Shown piece by piece: positions 19,189 through 30,580 of a stretch of DNA of 64,000 bases (position 1 is its first letter; every line of letters begins with the position of its first letter). Both the position numbers and the translations under genes were made by a program. Where the stretch lies: contig NZ_QAVX01000021.1 in assembly GCF_003121485.1 (NCBI RefSeq), positions 1 through 64,000 on the forward strand, written 5' to 3'. Below the pieces are notes generated by a model. It searched no databases, had not been told where the DNA came from, and saw nothing but the letters and a program-made list of their open reading frames with translations. Source of the stretch: Dyella sp. C11 (GTDB taxonomy: Bacteria; Pseudomonadota; Gammaproteobacteria; Xanthomonadales; Rhodanobacteraceae).

Positions 19189-20397
19189 ATGAGCATCGAA
19201 GTCAAAGTTCCCGTTCTGCCCGAATCCGTTTCCGACGCCACCATCGCCACCTGGCACAAGCAGGCCGGTGAAGCGGTCAAGCGCGACGAAAACCTGGTGG
19301 ACCTGGAAACCGACAAGGTTGTGCTCGAAGTGCCCTCGCCCGTCGATGGTGTGCTGAAGGAAATCAAGTTCCAGTCCGGCGACACCGTGACCAGCCAGCA
19401 GGTCATCGCGGTGATCGAGGAAGGCGCAGCCGCCGCTGCTCCGGCCCCGGCCGCTGCTGCCCCGGCTCCCGCTGCCGCCGCTCCGGCCCAGGCCGCTGCC
19501 CCGGCGATGGCTTCCGCCGGCAACGCTGATCTTTCCCCGGCCGGCCTGCGCGTGGCCACCGAACAGAACATCGATGCGTCGAAGGTTGCCGGTACCGGCC
19601 GCGACGGCCGCGTCACCAAGGAAGACCTGCTCAACGTCGGCAAGGGTGGCGCCGCTCCGACCTCTGCCGCGCCGGCTGCCAAGCCGACCCCGGGTTCGCG
19701 TCCGGAAGAGCGCGTGCCGATGACCCGCATGCGCGCCCGCATCGCCGAGCGCCTGATGCAGTCGAAGAACTCCATCGCCATGCTCACCTCGTTCAACGAA
19801 GTGAACCTGGCCGAAGTGGTGAAGATGCGCAAGGCGCTGGGCGAGTCGTTCGAGAAGGCCAACGGCGTGAAGCTGGGCTTCATGAGCTTCTTCGTGAAGG
19901 CCGCTGCCGAAGCGCTGAAGCGTCACCCGCTGGTGAACGCCTCGGTCGACGGCAACGACATCGTCTATCACGGCTACCAGGACATCTCCATTGCGGTCTC
20001 GACCGACAAGGGCCTGGTGACGCCGGTGCTGCGCGACGTGCAGGACATGAACTTCGCCGACGTCGAGCGCGGCATTGTCGATTACGCCAAGAAGGCGCGT
20101 GACGGCAAGCTGGGCCTGGACGACCTGCAGGGCGGCACCTTCACCATCACCAACGGCGGCACCTTCGGTTCGCTGCTGTCCACCCCGATCGTGAACCCGC
20201 CGCAGAGCGCCATCCTGGGCATGCATGCCATCAAGGAGCGCGCCATCGTCGAGAACGGCCAGGTAATCGCCGCCCCGATGATGTACCTGGCGCTGTCCTA
20301 CGACCACCGCATCATCGACGGCAAGGACGCGGTGCTGTTCCTGGTCGACATCAAGAACCAGCTTGAGAACCCGCAGCGCATGTTGCTGGGAATCTGA
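19189..20397 (+). CDS. sucB: Dihydrolipoamide succinyltransferase (E2 of the 2-oxoglutarate dehydrogenase complex)
   Basis: A 402-aa core subunit transferring the succinyl group from lipoyl to CoA. One lipoyl domain (residues 1-77) has the lipoylated Lys43 in [11 protein letters not shown]. An Ala/Pro-rich flexible linker follows (about 80-118), then the peripheral E1/E3-binding domain (about 120-157, [34 protein letters not shown]), then the catalytic domain ending [16 protein letters not shown] with the active-site His-Asp. The ATG at 19189 has AAGGA 6 nt upstream, so an in-frame start 27 bases earlier is rejected. The gene lies 82 bp after sucA. Confidence 0.97.
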   Translation: MSIEVKVPVLPESVSDATIATWHKQAGEAVKRDENLVDLETDKVVLEVPSPVDGVLKEIKFQSGDTVTSQQVIAVIEEGAAAAAPAPAAAAPAPAAAAPAQAAAPAMASAGNADLSPAGLRVATEQNIDASKVAGTGRDGRVTKEDLLNVGKGGAAPTSAAPAAKPTPGSRPEERVPMTRMRARIAERLMQSKNSIAMLTSFNEVNLAEVVKMRKALGESFEKANGVKLGFMSFFVKAAAEALKRHPLVNASVDGNDIVYHGYQDISIAVSTDKGLVTPVLRDVQDMNFADVERGIVDYAKKARDGKLGLDDLQGGTFTITNGGTFGSLLSTPIVNPPQSAILGMHAIKERAIVENGQVIAAPMMYLALSYDHRIIDGKDAVLFLVDIKNQLENPQRMLLGI

Positions 20398-20401
20398 GCG
20401 C

Positions 20402-20426
20402 GCATGTGAGCGCCCCGCTCACATGC
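20402..20426. promoter_or_regulatory. 10-bp perfect hairpin after sucB
   Basis: GCATGTGAGC (20402-20411), loop GCCCC, GCTCACATGC (20417-20426). It begins 4 nt after the sucB stop and is not followed by a T-run, so it is probably a 3' stabilising hairpin or partial terminator that adjusts lpdA expression relative to sucAB. Confidence 0.45.
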
Positions 20427-20503
20427 AATAGGTACGAAGCTCTGGCGGCGGGCAGTGGCATTGAATCCACGCTCGCCGCACCTATCTTCCGCAACACAAG
20501 TGA

Positions 20504-21964
<1,461 letters not shown>

Positions 21965-21984
21965 GCCTTTTTGGTCGATGGCCG

Positions 21985-22026
21985 CAACGGCCCGCTCGTG
22001 GAAACATGAGCGGGCCGTTGCTTTTT
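21985..22026 (+). terminator. Terminator of the suc-lpdA operon
   Basis: A 13-bp perfect stem, CAACGGCCCGCTC (21985-21997) with GAGCGGGCCGTTG (22008-22020), can extend through GTG/CAT to a GAAA tetraloop. CTTTTTC follows. Confidence 0.92.
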
Positions 22027-22119
22027 CGGGGACGAGTGAATAGAAACAAAGGGTGGAACCCCGGTTCCTCCGTCAGCCCGCCCCCCTGTTTTCCCTTCCG
22101 CCCGTGATTCCCCGTTCTC

Positions 22120-22710
22120 ATGCCAACCGCCCTTTGCGTCTATTGCGGCTCCAGCAGCGGCAAATACCCTGAATACGTCGAACAGGCCCGCGCCTTCGGC
22201 ACCGAAATGGCCAGGCGCGGCATTGCGCTGGTCTACGGCGGCGGCAAGGTCGGCCTGATGGGCACCGTCGCCGATGCCGTGCTTGCCGGTGGCGGCAAGG
22301 TCATTGGCGTGATCCCGCGCCAGCTGGTGGACCGCGAGGTGGCGCACACTGGCCTCTCTGAGCTGGTAGTGGTCGAAACCATGCACCAGCGCAAGACGCG
22401 CATGTTCGAGCTGTCCGATGCTTTTGTCGCCCTGCCCGGTGGGTTCGGCACCATGGACGAGATGTTCGAGATGCTCACCTGGGCGCAACTGGGCCTGCAT
22501 CGTTACCCGTGCGGCTTCCTTAGTGTGCGCGGCTACTACGACCGGTTGCGTGGAATGGTCGACCATATGGTCGACGAAGGCTTCATCACGCCGGGACAAC
22601 ACGAAAGTGTATGGTTCGGTGACGACATGCATGCGTTCTTCGATTGGATGCCGACGTACCGGGGCGAACGCGCCTCGCGGCTCATCGACAAGCGCATCGT
22701 CGACGCCTGA
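22120..22710 (+). CDS. LOG-family protein (nucleoside 5'-monophosphate phosphoribohydrolase)
   Basis: A 196-aa Rossmann-like protein of the LOG/TIGR00730 family, which splits AMP or cytokinin riboside monophosphate into base and ribose 5-phosphate. Signatures: VYCGSSSGKYPEY near the N-terminus, VYGGGKVGLMG at about 38-48, and the hallmark PGGFGTMDE at 106-114 with MHQRKTRMF before it. All catalytic positions of the motif are present. In non-plant bacteria the true substrate is usually unknown. It is followed after 32 bp by the oxidoreductase gene and may share its transcript. Confidence 0.92.
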   Translation: MPTALCVYCGSSSGKYPEYVEQARAFGTEMARRGIALVYGGGKVGLMGTVADAVLAGGGKVIGVIPRQLVDREVAHTGLSELVVVETMHQRKTRMFELSDAFVALPGGFGTMDEMFEMLTWAQLGLHRYPCGFLSVRGYYDRLRGMVDHMVDEGFITPGQHESVWFGDDMHAFFDWMPTYRGERASRLIDKRIVDA

Positions 22711-22742
22711 TCGCCCACGGCACGCCGCAAAGGATTTCCCCC

Positions 22743-23750
22743 ATGAGTTCCCCCTCCGCCTTTCGCGCCTTCCGCATTCACAACGACGCCGCCGGTTACC
22801 GCGGCGGCCTGGAAACCATCGACGCCGATGCACTGTCGCCGGGCGAAGTGCTGGTCAAGGTTGCCTACTCGTCCATCAACTACAAGGACGCCCTTGCCGG
22901 CACCGGCAAGGGGAAAATCCTGCGCCAGTACCCACTCAACGGCGGCATCGATGTTGCCGGCACGGTCGTGGCGTCGACCGACCCGGCGTTCAAGGAAGGC
23001 GACGCGGTGCTGTGCACCGGCAGCAGCCTGTCAGAGACGCGCGATGGTGGTTACGGTGAATACATCCGCCTGCCTTCGGCATGGACCATCCGCCTGCCCA
23101 ACGGGCTGAGCCTGCGTGAAAGCATGATCATCGGTACAGCCGGCTTTACGGCTGCACTGGCGCTGCTGCGCATGGAAGACAACCGTCAGACGCCCTCGCT
23201 CGGTCCGATCGCCGTCACGGGCGCCACCGGCGGCGTGGGCATGCTCGCCATCGACATCTTCACGCGCGCGGGCTACGCCGTGCACGCCATCAGCGGCAAG
23301 GCCGCGCATTTCGACTTCCTGCGCGATCTCGGCGCCGCCGAATGCATCGACCGCCACCAGCTCGTCTTCAGCGGCAAACCGATGGATTCGGCCCGTTTCG
23401 GCGGGGCGCTGGATAACGTCGGTGGCAGCATGCTGGCTGGCCTGCTGCCCCTCATTGCCCCGTATGGCAATGTCGCCATCTGCGGCAATGCGGGCGGATT
23501 CGACTTTGAGAGTACGGTCATGCCGTTCATCATCCGCGGGGCCAGCCTGCTCGGCATGGCTTCCTCCGGCACGGCGCGCGATATCCGCGACCGCGTGTGG
23601 GAGCGCCTTTCCGGCGACTGGAAGCCGCAACATCTTGAGCGCATTGCCACGCGTGAAGTCACGCTGGACCAGTTGCCCGATGTGTTTCCCCGCATGCTGT
23701 CGGGTGAATCGTTCGGGCGTACCGTAGTGCGCATTGGTAGCGCAAGCTGA
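22743..23750 (+). CDS. acuI: Zinc-independent MDR oxidoreductase (YhdH/AcuI family, acrylyl-CoA reductase-like)
   Basis: A 335-aa medium-chain dehydrogenase/reductase. FRAFRIHNDAAGYRGGLETID and YSSINYKDALAGTGKGKILRQYPLNGGIDVAGTV are the N-terminal signatures of the YhdH/AcuI group. The NADPH motif VTGATGGVGMLAIDIF lies near 158-173, and LDNVGG and ISGKAAHFDFLRDLGA follow. Catalytic zinc ligands are absent. AcuI reduces acryloyl-CoA to propionyl-CoA with NADPH; the in vivo substrate here is not determined. AAAGGA precedes the ATG at 22743. An 8-bp hairpin (23749-23756 with 23766-23773) overlaps the stop codon. Confidence 0.88.
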   Translation: MSSPSAFRAFRIHNDAAGYRGGLETIDADALSPGEVLVKVAYSSINYKDALAGTGKGKILRQYPLNGGIDVAGTVVASTDPAFKEGDAVLCTGSSLSETRDGGYGEYIRLPSAWTIRLPNGLSLRESMIIGTAGFTAALALLRMEDNRQTPSLGPIAVTGATGGVGMLAIDIFTRAGYAVHAISGKAAHFDFLRDLGAAECIDRHQLVFSGKPMDSARFGGALDNVGGSMLAGLLPLIAPYGNVAICGNAGGFDFESTVMPFIIRGASLLGMASSGTARDIRDRVWERLSGDWKPQHLERIATREVTLDQLPDVFPRMLSGESFGRTVVRIGSAS

Positions 23751-23822
23751 GCTTCCGGTTGGCTTGGAAGCTCCGCGACAGCGTCATAGAATCCAACGAA
23801 ACAACAAGGGGAATTCCACCTT

Positions 23823-24188
23823 ATGGCACGCATCCTGATCGTCGACGATTCGCCGTCGCAGCTGTTGGGCATCAAGCGCATCGTCGAAAAGCTCGGGCAT
23901 GAAGCGTTGACTGCCGAGGACGGCGCCGCTGGTGTCGAGGCGGCCCGGCGCGAACGCCCCGACCTGATCCTGATGGACGTGGTCATGCCGAACCTCAATG
24001 GCTTTCAGGCCACGCGCACCATCAGCAAGGACCCGGACACGCAGCACATTCCCGTCGTGCTGGTGACCACGAAGGACCAGGAAACCGACAAGGTGTGGGG
24101 CCTGCGCCAGGGCGCCAAGGCGTACGTCACCAAACCGATCAAGGAAGAGGAACTGGTGACCACGCTCAAGGAACTGCTGCCCGCGTGA
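23823..24188 (+). CDS. pilH: Single-domain CheY-like response regulator (PilH-like)
   Basis: A 121-aa receiver domain with no output domain. The acidic pocket is Asp8/Asp9, the phosphoacceptor Asp52 (LILMDVVMPNLNGF), the switch Thr82/83 and Lys104 (TKPI). ARILIVDDSPSQLLGIKRIVEKLGHEAL and the ATRTISKDPDTQHIPVVLVTTKDQETDKVWGLRQGAKAYVTKPI stretch are typical of PilH/PilG-type regulators of type IV pilus twitching. No pilG, pilI, pilJ or chpA neighbours are present, so the pilus assignment rests on similarity alone. Confidence 0.85.
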   Translation: MARILIVDDSPSQLLGIKRIVEKLGHEALTAEDGAAGVEAARRERPDLILMDVVMPNLNGFQATRTISKDPDTQHIPVVLVTTKDQETDKVWGLRQGAKAYVTKPIKEEELVTTLKELLPA

Positions 24189-24207
24189 TGCTGGTGATCA
24201 GTTCCAC

Positions 24208-24236
24208 AAAAAACGGCGCCTTTCGGCGCCGTTTTT
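24208..24236. terminator. Bidirectional terminator between pilH and cbpA
   Basis: AACGGCGCC, loop TTTC, GGCGCCGTT forms a perfect stem with A6 before it and T5 after it, so it can serve both convergent genes. Confidence 0.92.
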
Positions 24237-24251
24237 CGTTGAGGCGTGTGC

Positions 24252-25154
24252 TCAGCCGCGTGGATCGTAATCGCTAAATTCATCGCGCAGGCTTTCGTAG
24301 GCTTTTTTCTGCGCATCCGTATCAGCCAACGGCGCGCGAATGGAAAGCTCCACCAGCTGGTCGCCCGGATGAGCTCCCGGCAAACCGCGTCCTTTCAATC
24401 GAAGTTTGCGCCCGGATTGCGAACCCGCAGGAATGCGCAGGTCGACCGCGCCGGCCAGCGTCGGCACCGGCACGGTGGCGCCCAGCGCAGCTTCCCATGG
24501 TGCGATGGGCAATGTATGCAACACGTTTCGGCCGTCCAAACGGAATCGCGCGTCATCGCGGATGCCCACTTCCAACAGCAGGTCACCGTTAGGCGCGCCA
24601 CCTGAGCCACTGTGCCCCTGCCCGGCCAGGCGAATCACCTGACCCGGCTGGATACCGGCCGGAATCTTCACCTCCAGCACGCGCTCGCCACCGCTTCCAT
24701 CCTGCAGGGCCAGACGCGTGCGACCGCCATCGAACGCGGTCTGCAGATCGATCTGCACGTGGGCGTGTACATCGCCACCGCGACGCGCGCGTGGCGCACC
24801 GCGATGCGCACTGGCACCGCCGCGTCCGAACAGGCTTTCGAAGAAGTCGCTGAAATCGCCGCCGCCGTCGCCGCCGAAATCGAAACCGTGGCTCTGCCCC
24901 CAGCCCGGCGGCGGCCGGAACTGTTCGCCACCGCGATAGCCGCCGGCGCGAAGCTCGTCGTACGCGCGGCGCTTCTCGGCATCACGAAGCACTTCGTTGG
25001 CTTCGTTGATGGCCTTGAACTTGTCCTCGGCGCCCGCGTCCTTGTTGCGGTCCGGATGGTATTTCTTGGCCAGCTTGCGATAGGCGGCCTTGATGTCCGC
25101 CTCGCTGGCATCAGGCTTCACGCCAAGAATGTCGTAATAGTCTTTGAATTCCAC
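24252..25154 (-). CDS. cbpA: DnaJ-class co-chaperone (CbpA type)
   Basis: A 300-aa Hsp40. The J domain (about 4-68) has the HPD tripeptide at 33-35 in [12 protein letters not shown], a Gly/Phe-rich linker (about 85-130: [20 protein letters not shown]) follows, and then two beta-rich C-terminal domains ([17 protein letters not shown] ... [15 protein letters not shown]). The zinc-finger region of true DnaJ is missing, as in CbpA. The GTG at 25154 with GGGGAG 5-6 nt upstream gives the family start [14 protein letters not shown]; the open frame continues 46 codons further upstream without coding character. It stimulates DnaK ATPase (family knowledge). Confidence 0.92.
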   Translation of the reverse strand: MEFKDYYDILGVKPDASEADIKAAYRKLAKKYHPDRNKDAGAEDKFKAINEANEVLRDAEKRRAYDELRAGGYRGGEQFRPPPGWGQSHGFDFGGDGGGDFSDFFESLFGRGGASAHRGAPRARRGGDVHAHVQIDLQTAFDGGRTRLALQDGSGGERVLEVKIPAGIQPGQVIRLAGQGHSGSGGAPNGDLLLEVGIRDDARFRLDGRNVLHTLPIAPWEAALGATVPVPTLAGAVDLRIPAGSQSGRKLRLKGRGLPGAHPGDQLVELSIRAPLADTDAQKKAYESLRDEFSDYDPRG

Positions 25155-25379
25155 TGCCACTCCCCGGCAATCCACCCGCCCGAACCGATGCTGCAGGAGC
25201 ACCCGCAGCCCCACCGGCTGGTCGGCGAGGTTCGCCCGACTTGGTTGGGTCATGCATGGCGATGTTTCGCCACCCTCTCTATGGTCAGCCAAATGGGTGC
25301 GAAAACCGCGTGATTCAAGGCGACAAGGCGGCCTCTCGGCGCTAGCATCGCCTCTTCCCTACACCACAGGCCACCTCCC

Positions 25380-25859
25380 ATGAGCATCCAGGTTGGCGAT
25401 ACCCTGCCCGACGTCGAAATCCGCGTCGTCGGCGACGGTATCGAGCAGGTTCAATCCGCATCGTTGTTCGCCGGCCGCAAGGTGGTGCTGTTCGCCGTGC
25501 CCGGCGCGTTCACGCCCACCTGCTCCAACCGCCACCTGCCCGGCTACGTGGAGCAGTTCGCGCAGTTCCAGTCGCGCGGCATCGAGGTGATGTGCCTGGC
25601 CGTGAACGATGCCTACGTCATGCAGGCATGGGCGGCCTCGCAAAAGGTACCGGCCGGACTGCTCATGCTGGCGGATGGCAACGGCAACTTCACCAAGGCG
25701 CTGGGTCTCGAACTCGACGGCAGTGGCTATGGCATGGGCCTTCGCGCTCGCCGTTTCGCCTTGTACGCGGAAGACGGCGTCGTCAAGCTGCTCAACGTCG
25801 AAGCTCCGGGCGAGTTCCGCGTCTCGACCGCCGAAGCGATGCTCGAAGCCATCGGATGA
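25380..25859 (+). CDS. Peroxiredoxin (Prx5/AhpE-like, thiol-specific antioxidant)
   Basis: A 159-aa peroxidase reducing H2O2 and organic hydroperoxides. The signature PGAFTPTCS places the peroxidatic Cys at residue 48 within LFAVPGAFTPTCSNRHLPGYVEQ, as in Prx5-type proteins. A second cysteine (about residue 72, EVMCLAVND) might resolve the disulfide or be unrelated. The reductant (glutathione/glutaredoxin or thioredoxin) is not evident. Its stop overlaps the Nudix gene start by 4 bp, so the two are coexpressed, which suggests linked defence against oxidised molecules (inference). Confidence 0.94.
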   Translation: MSIQVGDTLPDVEIRVVGDGIEQVQSASLFAGRKVVLFAVPGAFTPTCSNRHLPGYVEQFAQFQSRGIEVMCLAVNDAYVMQAWAASQKVPAGLLMLADGNGNFTKALGLELDGSGYGMGLRARRFALYAEDGVVKLLNVEAPGEFRVSTAEAMLEAIG

Positions 25860-26314
25860 CCGGAACGACACGGGTGAGGACGCGCCACGCCGTGAGCGTG
25901 AGCGTCTTCGTTATCGTTCGGCAGGGAGAGGACTTGTTGCTCCTGCGTCGAGCCAACACAGGATGGCATGACGGCTGCTGGAGCCTTCCCGCGGGTGCGC
26001 ACGAGGGAGGCGAAACGCTTGAGCAGGCGGCGGTGCGGGAGCTTCGCGAGGAAACCGGGCTCAACGTACAAGAGCGCAACCTGACACTCGTTCACCTGCT
26101 TCACTGCCGTGCGGGTGACAACGGCGATGAATGGCTGGGTGCCTTTTTCGTCGCTGAATCGTGGACCGGCTCGCCCATGCTCGGCGAGCCCGGCAAGCAT
26201 GACCGCATCGGCTGGCATGCCCTGTCGGAACTGCCCGCACCCTTGATTGCCTATGTACGACAAGGGATGGAGCAAGGGCTTCAAGGGACATCGTTCTCGG
26301 CTTTCGGCTGGTGA
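25856..26314 (+). CDS. Nudix hydrolase
   Basis: A 152-aa pyrophosphohydrolase. The Nudix box fits the consensus exactly: Gly47, Glu53, Arg61-Glu62-Leu63, Glu65-Glu66 and Gly68 in GAHEGGETLEQAAVRELREETGL. The preceding LLLLRRANTGWHDGCWSLPAG and the later HDRIGWHALSELP resemble MutT/DR1025-like ADP-ribose or nucleoside-diphosphate pyrophosphatases, but the substrate cannot be read from the sequence. The start ATG overlaps the peroxiredoxin stop (ATGA). Cleaning oxidised nucleotides would fit the partner gene; this is inference. Confidence 0.92.
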   Translation: MTGTTRVRTRHAVSVSVFVIVRQGEDLLLLRRANTGWHDGCWSLPAGAHEGGETLEQAAVRELREETGLNVQERNLTLVHLLHCRAGDNGDEWLGAFFVAESWTGSPMLGEPGKHDRIGWHALSELPAPLIAYVRQGMEQGLQGTSFSAFGW

Positions 26315-26395
26315 ACCCGGCGCCGCCGTACACCGTTTCTTGCTGGCCGCTCGCGTAGCCTCGGCCTTCGATTCGTTCCGACAAGGGCCACACTC

Positions 26396-26776
26396 ATGGC
26401 AGCCAGAGAACAACGCATTCCGGGACCGGACCATCCCATTTCCGTTACGCCGAGTGCCGATCACATCGTCGTGCGCGTGGCCGGCAAGATCGTCGCCGAT
26501 ACGCGGGCGTCATTGAGCCTTCAAGAAGCCAACTATCCCGTGGTGCACTACATCCCGCGCAAGAACGTGGACATGTCGCTACTTCAACGCACGGATCACC
26601 ATACGTATTGCCCTTACAAAGGCGACTGCTCGTACTACAGCATTCCCTCGGCCGGCGAACGCGGCACCAACGCCGTCTGGACGTACGAGCATCCCTACGA
26701 TGCCGTTGCCGCCATTAATGGACATCTAGCGTTCTACCCAACACGCGTGGATGCCTTCGAAGTGATACAGAACTAA
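26396..26776 (+). CDS. DUF427 domain protein
   Basis: A 126-aa protein consisting of one DUF427 domain. Recognisable features are VRVAGKIVADTRASLSLQEANYPVVHYIPRKNVDMSLL, the HHTYCPYKGDCSYYSI motif and the C-terminal AVWTYEHPYDAVAAINGHLAFYPTRVD. These proteins are small beta-barrel folds of unknown biochemical role. It stands alone, 81 bp after the Nudix gene on the same strand; the intervening DNA shows no terminator, so readthrough is possible. No function is proposed. Confidence 0.9.
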   Translation: MAAREQRIPGPDHPISVTPSADHIVVRVAGKIVADTRASLSLQEANYPVVHYIPRKNVDMSLLQRTDHHTYCPYKGDCSYYSIPSAGERGTNAVWTYEHPYDAVAAINGHLAFYPTRVDAFEVIQN

Positions 26777-26936
26777 CAGCGGCAGCGGAATTATCGTTCG
26801 TGCCAAGGAATACTATCGGGCTCTGCCGCGCTCGATCGAAGTCACGCAACGCCCTTGCACTCAAGATTTATCTGATATTTTTCCCTTTGCCATGTCCATA
26901 GGCTGTCTCTTCTCTAGACGGCGAAGGACATGGAAT

Positions 26937-27746
26937 ATGAAGTGGCAAGTAGTGCTGGGCGTAGCCATGGTAGCCGCGATGGCGATCGCCATGGCTGCGC
27001 TCGCTTTCTATGTGCTGACCAAGCTGGAGACATACGCGCGCCGCAAAGACCAAAAAAACCTAGAGCAGCCGCCAGAGCGCGAACAATTGTTGTGTTTCGG
27101 CGTCATCATGGCAAAGCGCAACGGTGAGGCGTTACGAATCCTCCCCCAACGCAACCGATACACTGCGTCTTACAAGATTAACGACCTTCGCGTCGGGCTC
27201 GCCGAAGCATGGGAAATTAACGACAGGCAGTCCGCCATCAACGCAATTCAAGCACTCATCAGTGAAGGGCGCCGGGCCTACTTTGGTGATGACTTCAAGC
27301 GCCTGCAAATGAGCGGAAACTCGGAGGCACTTGAATATCTCAGTGGCGCCGACATTGCGCGTTGGAATCGGGTCAAGGAAGCATGGTTGAAAGAAGGGCT
27401 AGCATTGCCTGCGAACCTATCCATGGCCGCCTACGATTATGAACGCATCGCATGGTTGGCGCGTGGCTGTTTCCACTTGGGTTATCTGACAGAAGATGAA
27501 ACATGGCGCCACCTGGCATGGGTTGCCGATCAGTCATGCCACGAGTTCGCTTCGTGGACCGAATACGGCGCGTCTTTTGTCCTCGGCCGAGCGGCAACAT
27601 TTAGCGGTGAACCTGACACCGCCAATGGCGTGGCTGCAGTAAAGGAATTACTTAACGGCAAAGATACATGGCTTGGTCGCCCGCATCTCTGGCAGGACTA
27701 CCCACTTAAGGACATCGGTCTCCGATCAGAAACGCCCCTGATTTAA
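26937..27746 (+). CDS. DUF1266-like membrane-anchored protein
   Basis: A 269-aa protein with one N-terminal membrane segment (about residues 4-29, VVLGVAMVAAMAIAMAALAFYVL) followed by a charged linker and a cytoplasmic or periplasmic domain. The C-terminal part (LRVGLAEAWEINDRQSAINAIQALISEGRRA ... AAYDYERIAWLARGCFHLGYLTEDETWRHLAWVADQSCHEFASWTEYGASFVLGR) has the DUF1266 pattern. AAGGA 8 nt before the ATG at 26937 decides the start over an ATG at 26892. Codon use is visibly less GC-rich at third positions than in neighbouring genes, which suggests acquisition by transfer. The function is unknown. Confidence 0.82.
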   Translation: MKWQVVLGVAMVAAMAIAMAALAFYVLTKLETYARRKDQKNLEQPPEREQLLCFGVIMAKRNGEALRILPQRNRYTASYKINDLRVGLAEAWEINDRQSAINAIQALISEGRRAYFGDDFKRLQMSGNSEALEYLSGADIARWNRVKEAWLKEGLALPANLSMAAYDYERIAWLARGCFHLGYLTEDETWRHLAWVADQSCHEFASWTEYGASFVLGRAATFSGEPDTANGVAAVKELLNGKDTWLGRPHLWQDYPLKDIGLRSETPLI

Positions 27747-27852
27747 GCGATAAAGCCACCTCAAGGGGAACGCTTAGCCTTAGGTCGAAGTCGGTTCGTC
27801 GAACTTCAATGCAATCGATGAATTGGGCAGTTGCCGTCTTCAATTGATCCCC

Positions 27853-27886
27853 TAAAAAGAAACCCGGCTAAGACCGGGTTTCTTTT
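27853..27886. terminator. Bidirectional terminator between the DUF1266 gene and gyrA
   Basis: AAAGAAACCCGG, loop CTAAGA, CCGGGTTTCTTT is a 12-bp perfect stem flanked by A and T runs on both sides, serving the two convergent genes. Confidence 0.93.
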
Positions 27887-27903
27887 GTTCGAGGAACTGA
27901 AGA

Positions 27904-30498
27904 TCACTCGCCGTCGGCAGGTGCCTCGGGAGCTGCGTCGACCGGGCTTTCCTCGCCCTCGCCTTCGCCGTTCTCCTGTTCCGCATCCAGACGCACCACG
28001 CTCACCAGCTTTTCGTCGGTCGGCAGGCGAATCAGCGTGACGCCCTGCGTGTTGCGACTCAGCTGCGAGACTTCCGCCACACGCGTACGCACCAACGTGC
28101 CCTGATCGGAGATCAGCATCAGTTCGTGCGCTTCGCCCGCCTGGACAGCGGCAACCAACGCACCGTTACGCTCGGAACACTGGATGCCGATGACGCCCTG
28201 CGTGCCACGCCCCTTCTTGGGGAACTCATCGAGCGTGGTGCGCTTGCCGTAGCCGCGTTCCGTCGCCGTGAGGATGTCGCCCTCGGCGGCCACGATCAGC
28301 GAGACCACTTCGGCACCATCACCCAGCTTCATGCCGCGCACGCCGGTAGCCGTACGGCCCATCGAACGCACTTCCGATTCGTCGAAGCGCACCGTCTTGC
28401 CGTTGGACGCAAACAGCAGCACATCGCTGTTGCCGTCGGTGAGCGCGACATTGACCAGCGCATCACCCTCGTCGAGGTTGATGGCGATCTTGCCCTTCTG
28501 CAGCTGGAACGCGAACTCGGTCAGCGGCGTCTTCTTCACCGTGCCCTGCTTGGTGGCGAAGAACACGAAGCGATCTTCGGTGTACTCACGCACCGGCAAC
28601 ACGGCCTGCACCTTCTCGCCCTCACCCAGCGGCAGCAGGTTCACCATGGGCTTGCCACGCGCGTTCGGACCCGATTCGGGCATCTGGTACACGTTGAGCC
28701 AGTACACGCGACCGGTGCTGGTGAAGGTGAGCAGCGTGTCGTGCGTGTTCACCACCCACAGCTGCTCGACGAAATCCTCGTCCTTCAACGCCGAGGCCGA
28801 ACGGCCCTTGCCGCCGCGACGCTGGGCGCGATACGTGCTGGCCGGCTGGCGCTTCACGTAACCGGTGTGCGACAGCGTGACCACCACGTCTTCCGGGGCG
28901 ATCAGGTCGAGCACGTTGAGATCTTCCTGCGAATGCTGGATCTCGGTGCGACGATCGTCGCCGAACTCTTCCTTCACCGCTTCCAGTTCTTCGCGAATCA
29001 CGGAGAGCAGGCGTGCGGGATCTTCCAGGATTTCGATGAGGCCACGAATGGTCTCCAGTACCTGGCGATATTCGTCGGACAGCTTTTCCTGTTCCAGGCC
29101 GGTCAGGCGATGCAGGCGCATCGCGAGAATTTCCTGCGCCTGCACTTCGGACAGCTGGTAACCCTCGGCTTTCAGGCCATCGCGCGGGTCCATGTCTTCC
29201 GGACGCGACGCTTCGGCACCCGCAGCCCCAAGCAGCGTCGACACCATGCCCGGCTGCCACTTGCGCGCGAGCATGCGCTCGCGTGCTTCCTGCGGCGAAG
29301 CCGAGGTGCGGATCAGCTCGATCATCTCGTCGATGTTGGCGAGCGCGACGGTGAGACCTTCAAGGATATGCGCGCGGGCGCGAGCCTTGCGCAGATCGAA
29401 AATGGTACGACGCGTCACCACTTCACGGCGGTGACGGATGAACGCTTCAAGGATGTCCTTGAGGTTCAGCAAACGCGGTTGGCCGTCCAAAAGCGCAACC
29501 ATGTTGATGCCGAACGTCACCTGCAGCTGCGTCTGCTGGAACAGGTTGTTGAGCACCACGTCGGCCATCGAATCGCGGCGGATTTCGATGACCATGCGCA
29601 TGCCGTCCTTGTCGGACTCATCACGCAGTTCGCTGATGCCTTCGAGCTTCTTTTCCTTCACCAGCTCGGCGATCTTTTCGATCAGGCGAGCCTTGTTCAC
29701 CTGGTACGGCAGCTCGTGGACGATGATCGTCTCGCGACCGTTGGATTCGGTTTCGATCTCGGTGCGCGCACGCACCAGGATGCGACCGCGACCGGTGCGG
29801 TACGCCTCGACGATGCCCGACGAGCCGTTGATGATGCCGGCGGTCGGGAAATCCGGACCGGGGATGTAGTGCATCAGGTCGTCGATCGACAGCGTGGGCT
29901 CGTCGATCAGGGCGATGGTGGCCGCGACCACTTCGGTCAGGTTGTGCGGCGGCACGTTGGTGGCCATGCCCACGGCAATACCGGCCGAACCGTTGATCAG
30001 CAGGTTCGGCACGCGGGTGGGCAGCACCAGCGGTTCGTGTTCGCTTTCGTCGTAGTTCGGACCGAAGTTGACGGTGTCCTTGTCGATGTCGGCGAGCAGT
30101 TCCTGCGTAAGGCGCGACATGCGCACCTCGGTGTAACGCATGGCTGCTGCGTTGTCGCCGTCGACCGAACCGAAGTTACCCTGGCCGTCCACCAGCATGT
30201 AGCGCAGCGAGAATGGCTGCGCCATGCGGACGATGGCGTCATACACCGACGAATCGCCGTGCGGGTGGTATTTACCGATGACGTCACCGACCACGCGGGC
30301 CGATTTCTTATAGGGCTTGTTCCATGCATTGCCCAGTTCGTTCATGGCGAACAGAACGCGACGATGTACCGGTTTCAAGCCATCACGTACATCGGGAAGG
30401 GCGCGTCCCACGATCACGCTCATGGCGTAATCGAGGTAGCTCTGGCGCATTTCGTCTTCGATGTTGACGCGAATGACTTCTTTGGCGAGTTCTGCCAT
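27904..30498 (-). CDS. gyrA: DNA gyrase subunit A
   Basis: The 864-aa breakage-reunion subunit of gyrase. The catalytic Tyr122 lies in [12 protein letters not shown]. The quinolone-resistance region reads [16 protein letters not shown] with Ser83 and Asp87, the wild-type residues. The C-terminal beta-pinwheel (about 530-840) is present, and the protein ends in a strongly acidic Glu/Asp/Gly-rich tail, as seen in many GyrA. The open frame runs 25 codons further upstream, but the ATG at 30498 has AGGGA before it and begins [29 protein letters not shown] as in other species. It is transcribed alone, with its own promoter and terminator. Confidence 0.98.
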   Translation of the reverse strand: MAELAKEVIRVNIEDEMRQSYLDYAMSVIVGRALPDVRDGLKPVHRRVLFAMNELGNAWNKPYKKSARVVGDVIGKYHPHGDSSVYDAIVRMAQPFSLRYMLVDGQGNFGSVDGDNAAAMRYTEVRMSRLTQELLADIDKDTVNFGPNYDESEHEPLVLPTRVPNLLINGSAGIAVGMATNVPPHNLTEVVAATIALIDEPTLSIDDLMHYIPGPDFPTAGIINGSSGIVEAYRTGRGRILVRARTEIETESNGRETIIVHELPYQVNKARLIEKIAELVKEKKLEGISELRDESDKDGMRMVIEIRRDSMADVVLNNLFQQTQLQVTFGINMVALLDGQPRLLNLKDILEAFIRHRREVVTRRTIFDLRKARARAHILEGLTVALANIDEMIELIRTSASPQEARERMLARKWQPGMVSTLLGAAGAEASRPEDMDPRDGLKAEGYQLSEVQAQEILAMRLHRLTGLEQEKLSDEYRQVLETIRGLIEILEDPARLLSVIREELEAVKEEFGDDRRTEIQHSQEDLNVLDLIAPEDVVVTLSHTGYVKRQPASTYRAQRRGGKGRSASALKDEDFVEQLWVVNTHDTLLTFTSTGRVYWLNVYQMPESGPNARGKPMVNLLPLGEGEKVQAVLPVREYTEDRFVFFATKQGTVKKTPLTEFAFQLQKGKIAINLDEGDALVNVALTDGNSDVLLFASNGKTVRFDESEVRSMGRTATGVRGMKLGDGAEVVSLIVAAEGDILTATERGYGKRTTLDEFPKKGRGTQGVIGIQCSERNGALVAAVQAGEAHELMLISDQGTLVRTRVAEVSQLSRNTQGVTLIRLPTDEKLVSVVRLDAEQENGEGEGEESPVDAAPEAPADGE

Positions 30499-30580
30499 CA
30501 ATCGGTTCCCTGATGAAGAATGTGGGCCCCTGCGCGCTCCCCCTGGAACCAGGCGCGGGCAGCCTTGAGACAACCTGCGA

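Noticed and set aside
19400-19515. Ala/Pro repeat in sucB as an unusual tandem repeat
   Set aside because: This is the normal flexible linker between the lipoyl and peripheral-binding domains of E2 proteins.
30240-30270. Quinolone-resistance change in gyrA
   Set aside because: Ser83 and Asp87 are both present, which is the susceptible-type sequence.
28126-30513. Long plus-strand open frame opposite gyrA
   Set aside because: Arg/His-rich translation without family motifs; an antisense shadow of the GC-rich gyrA codons.
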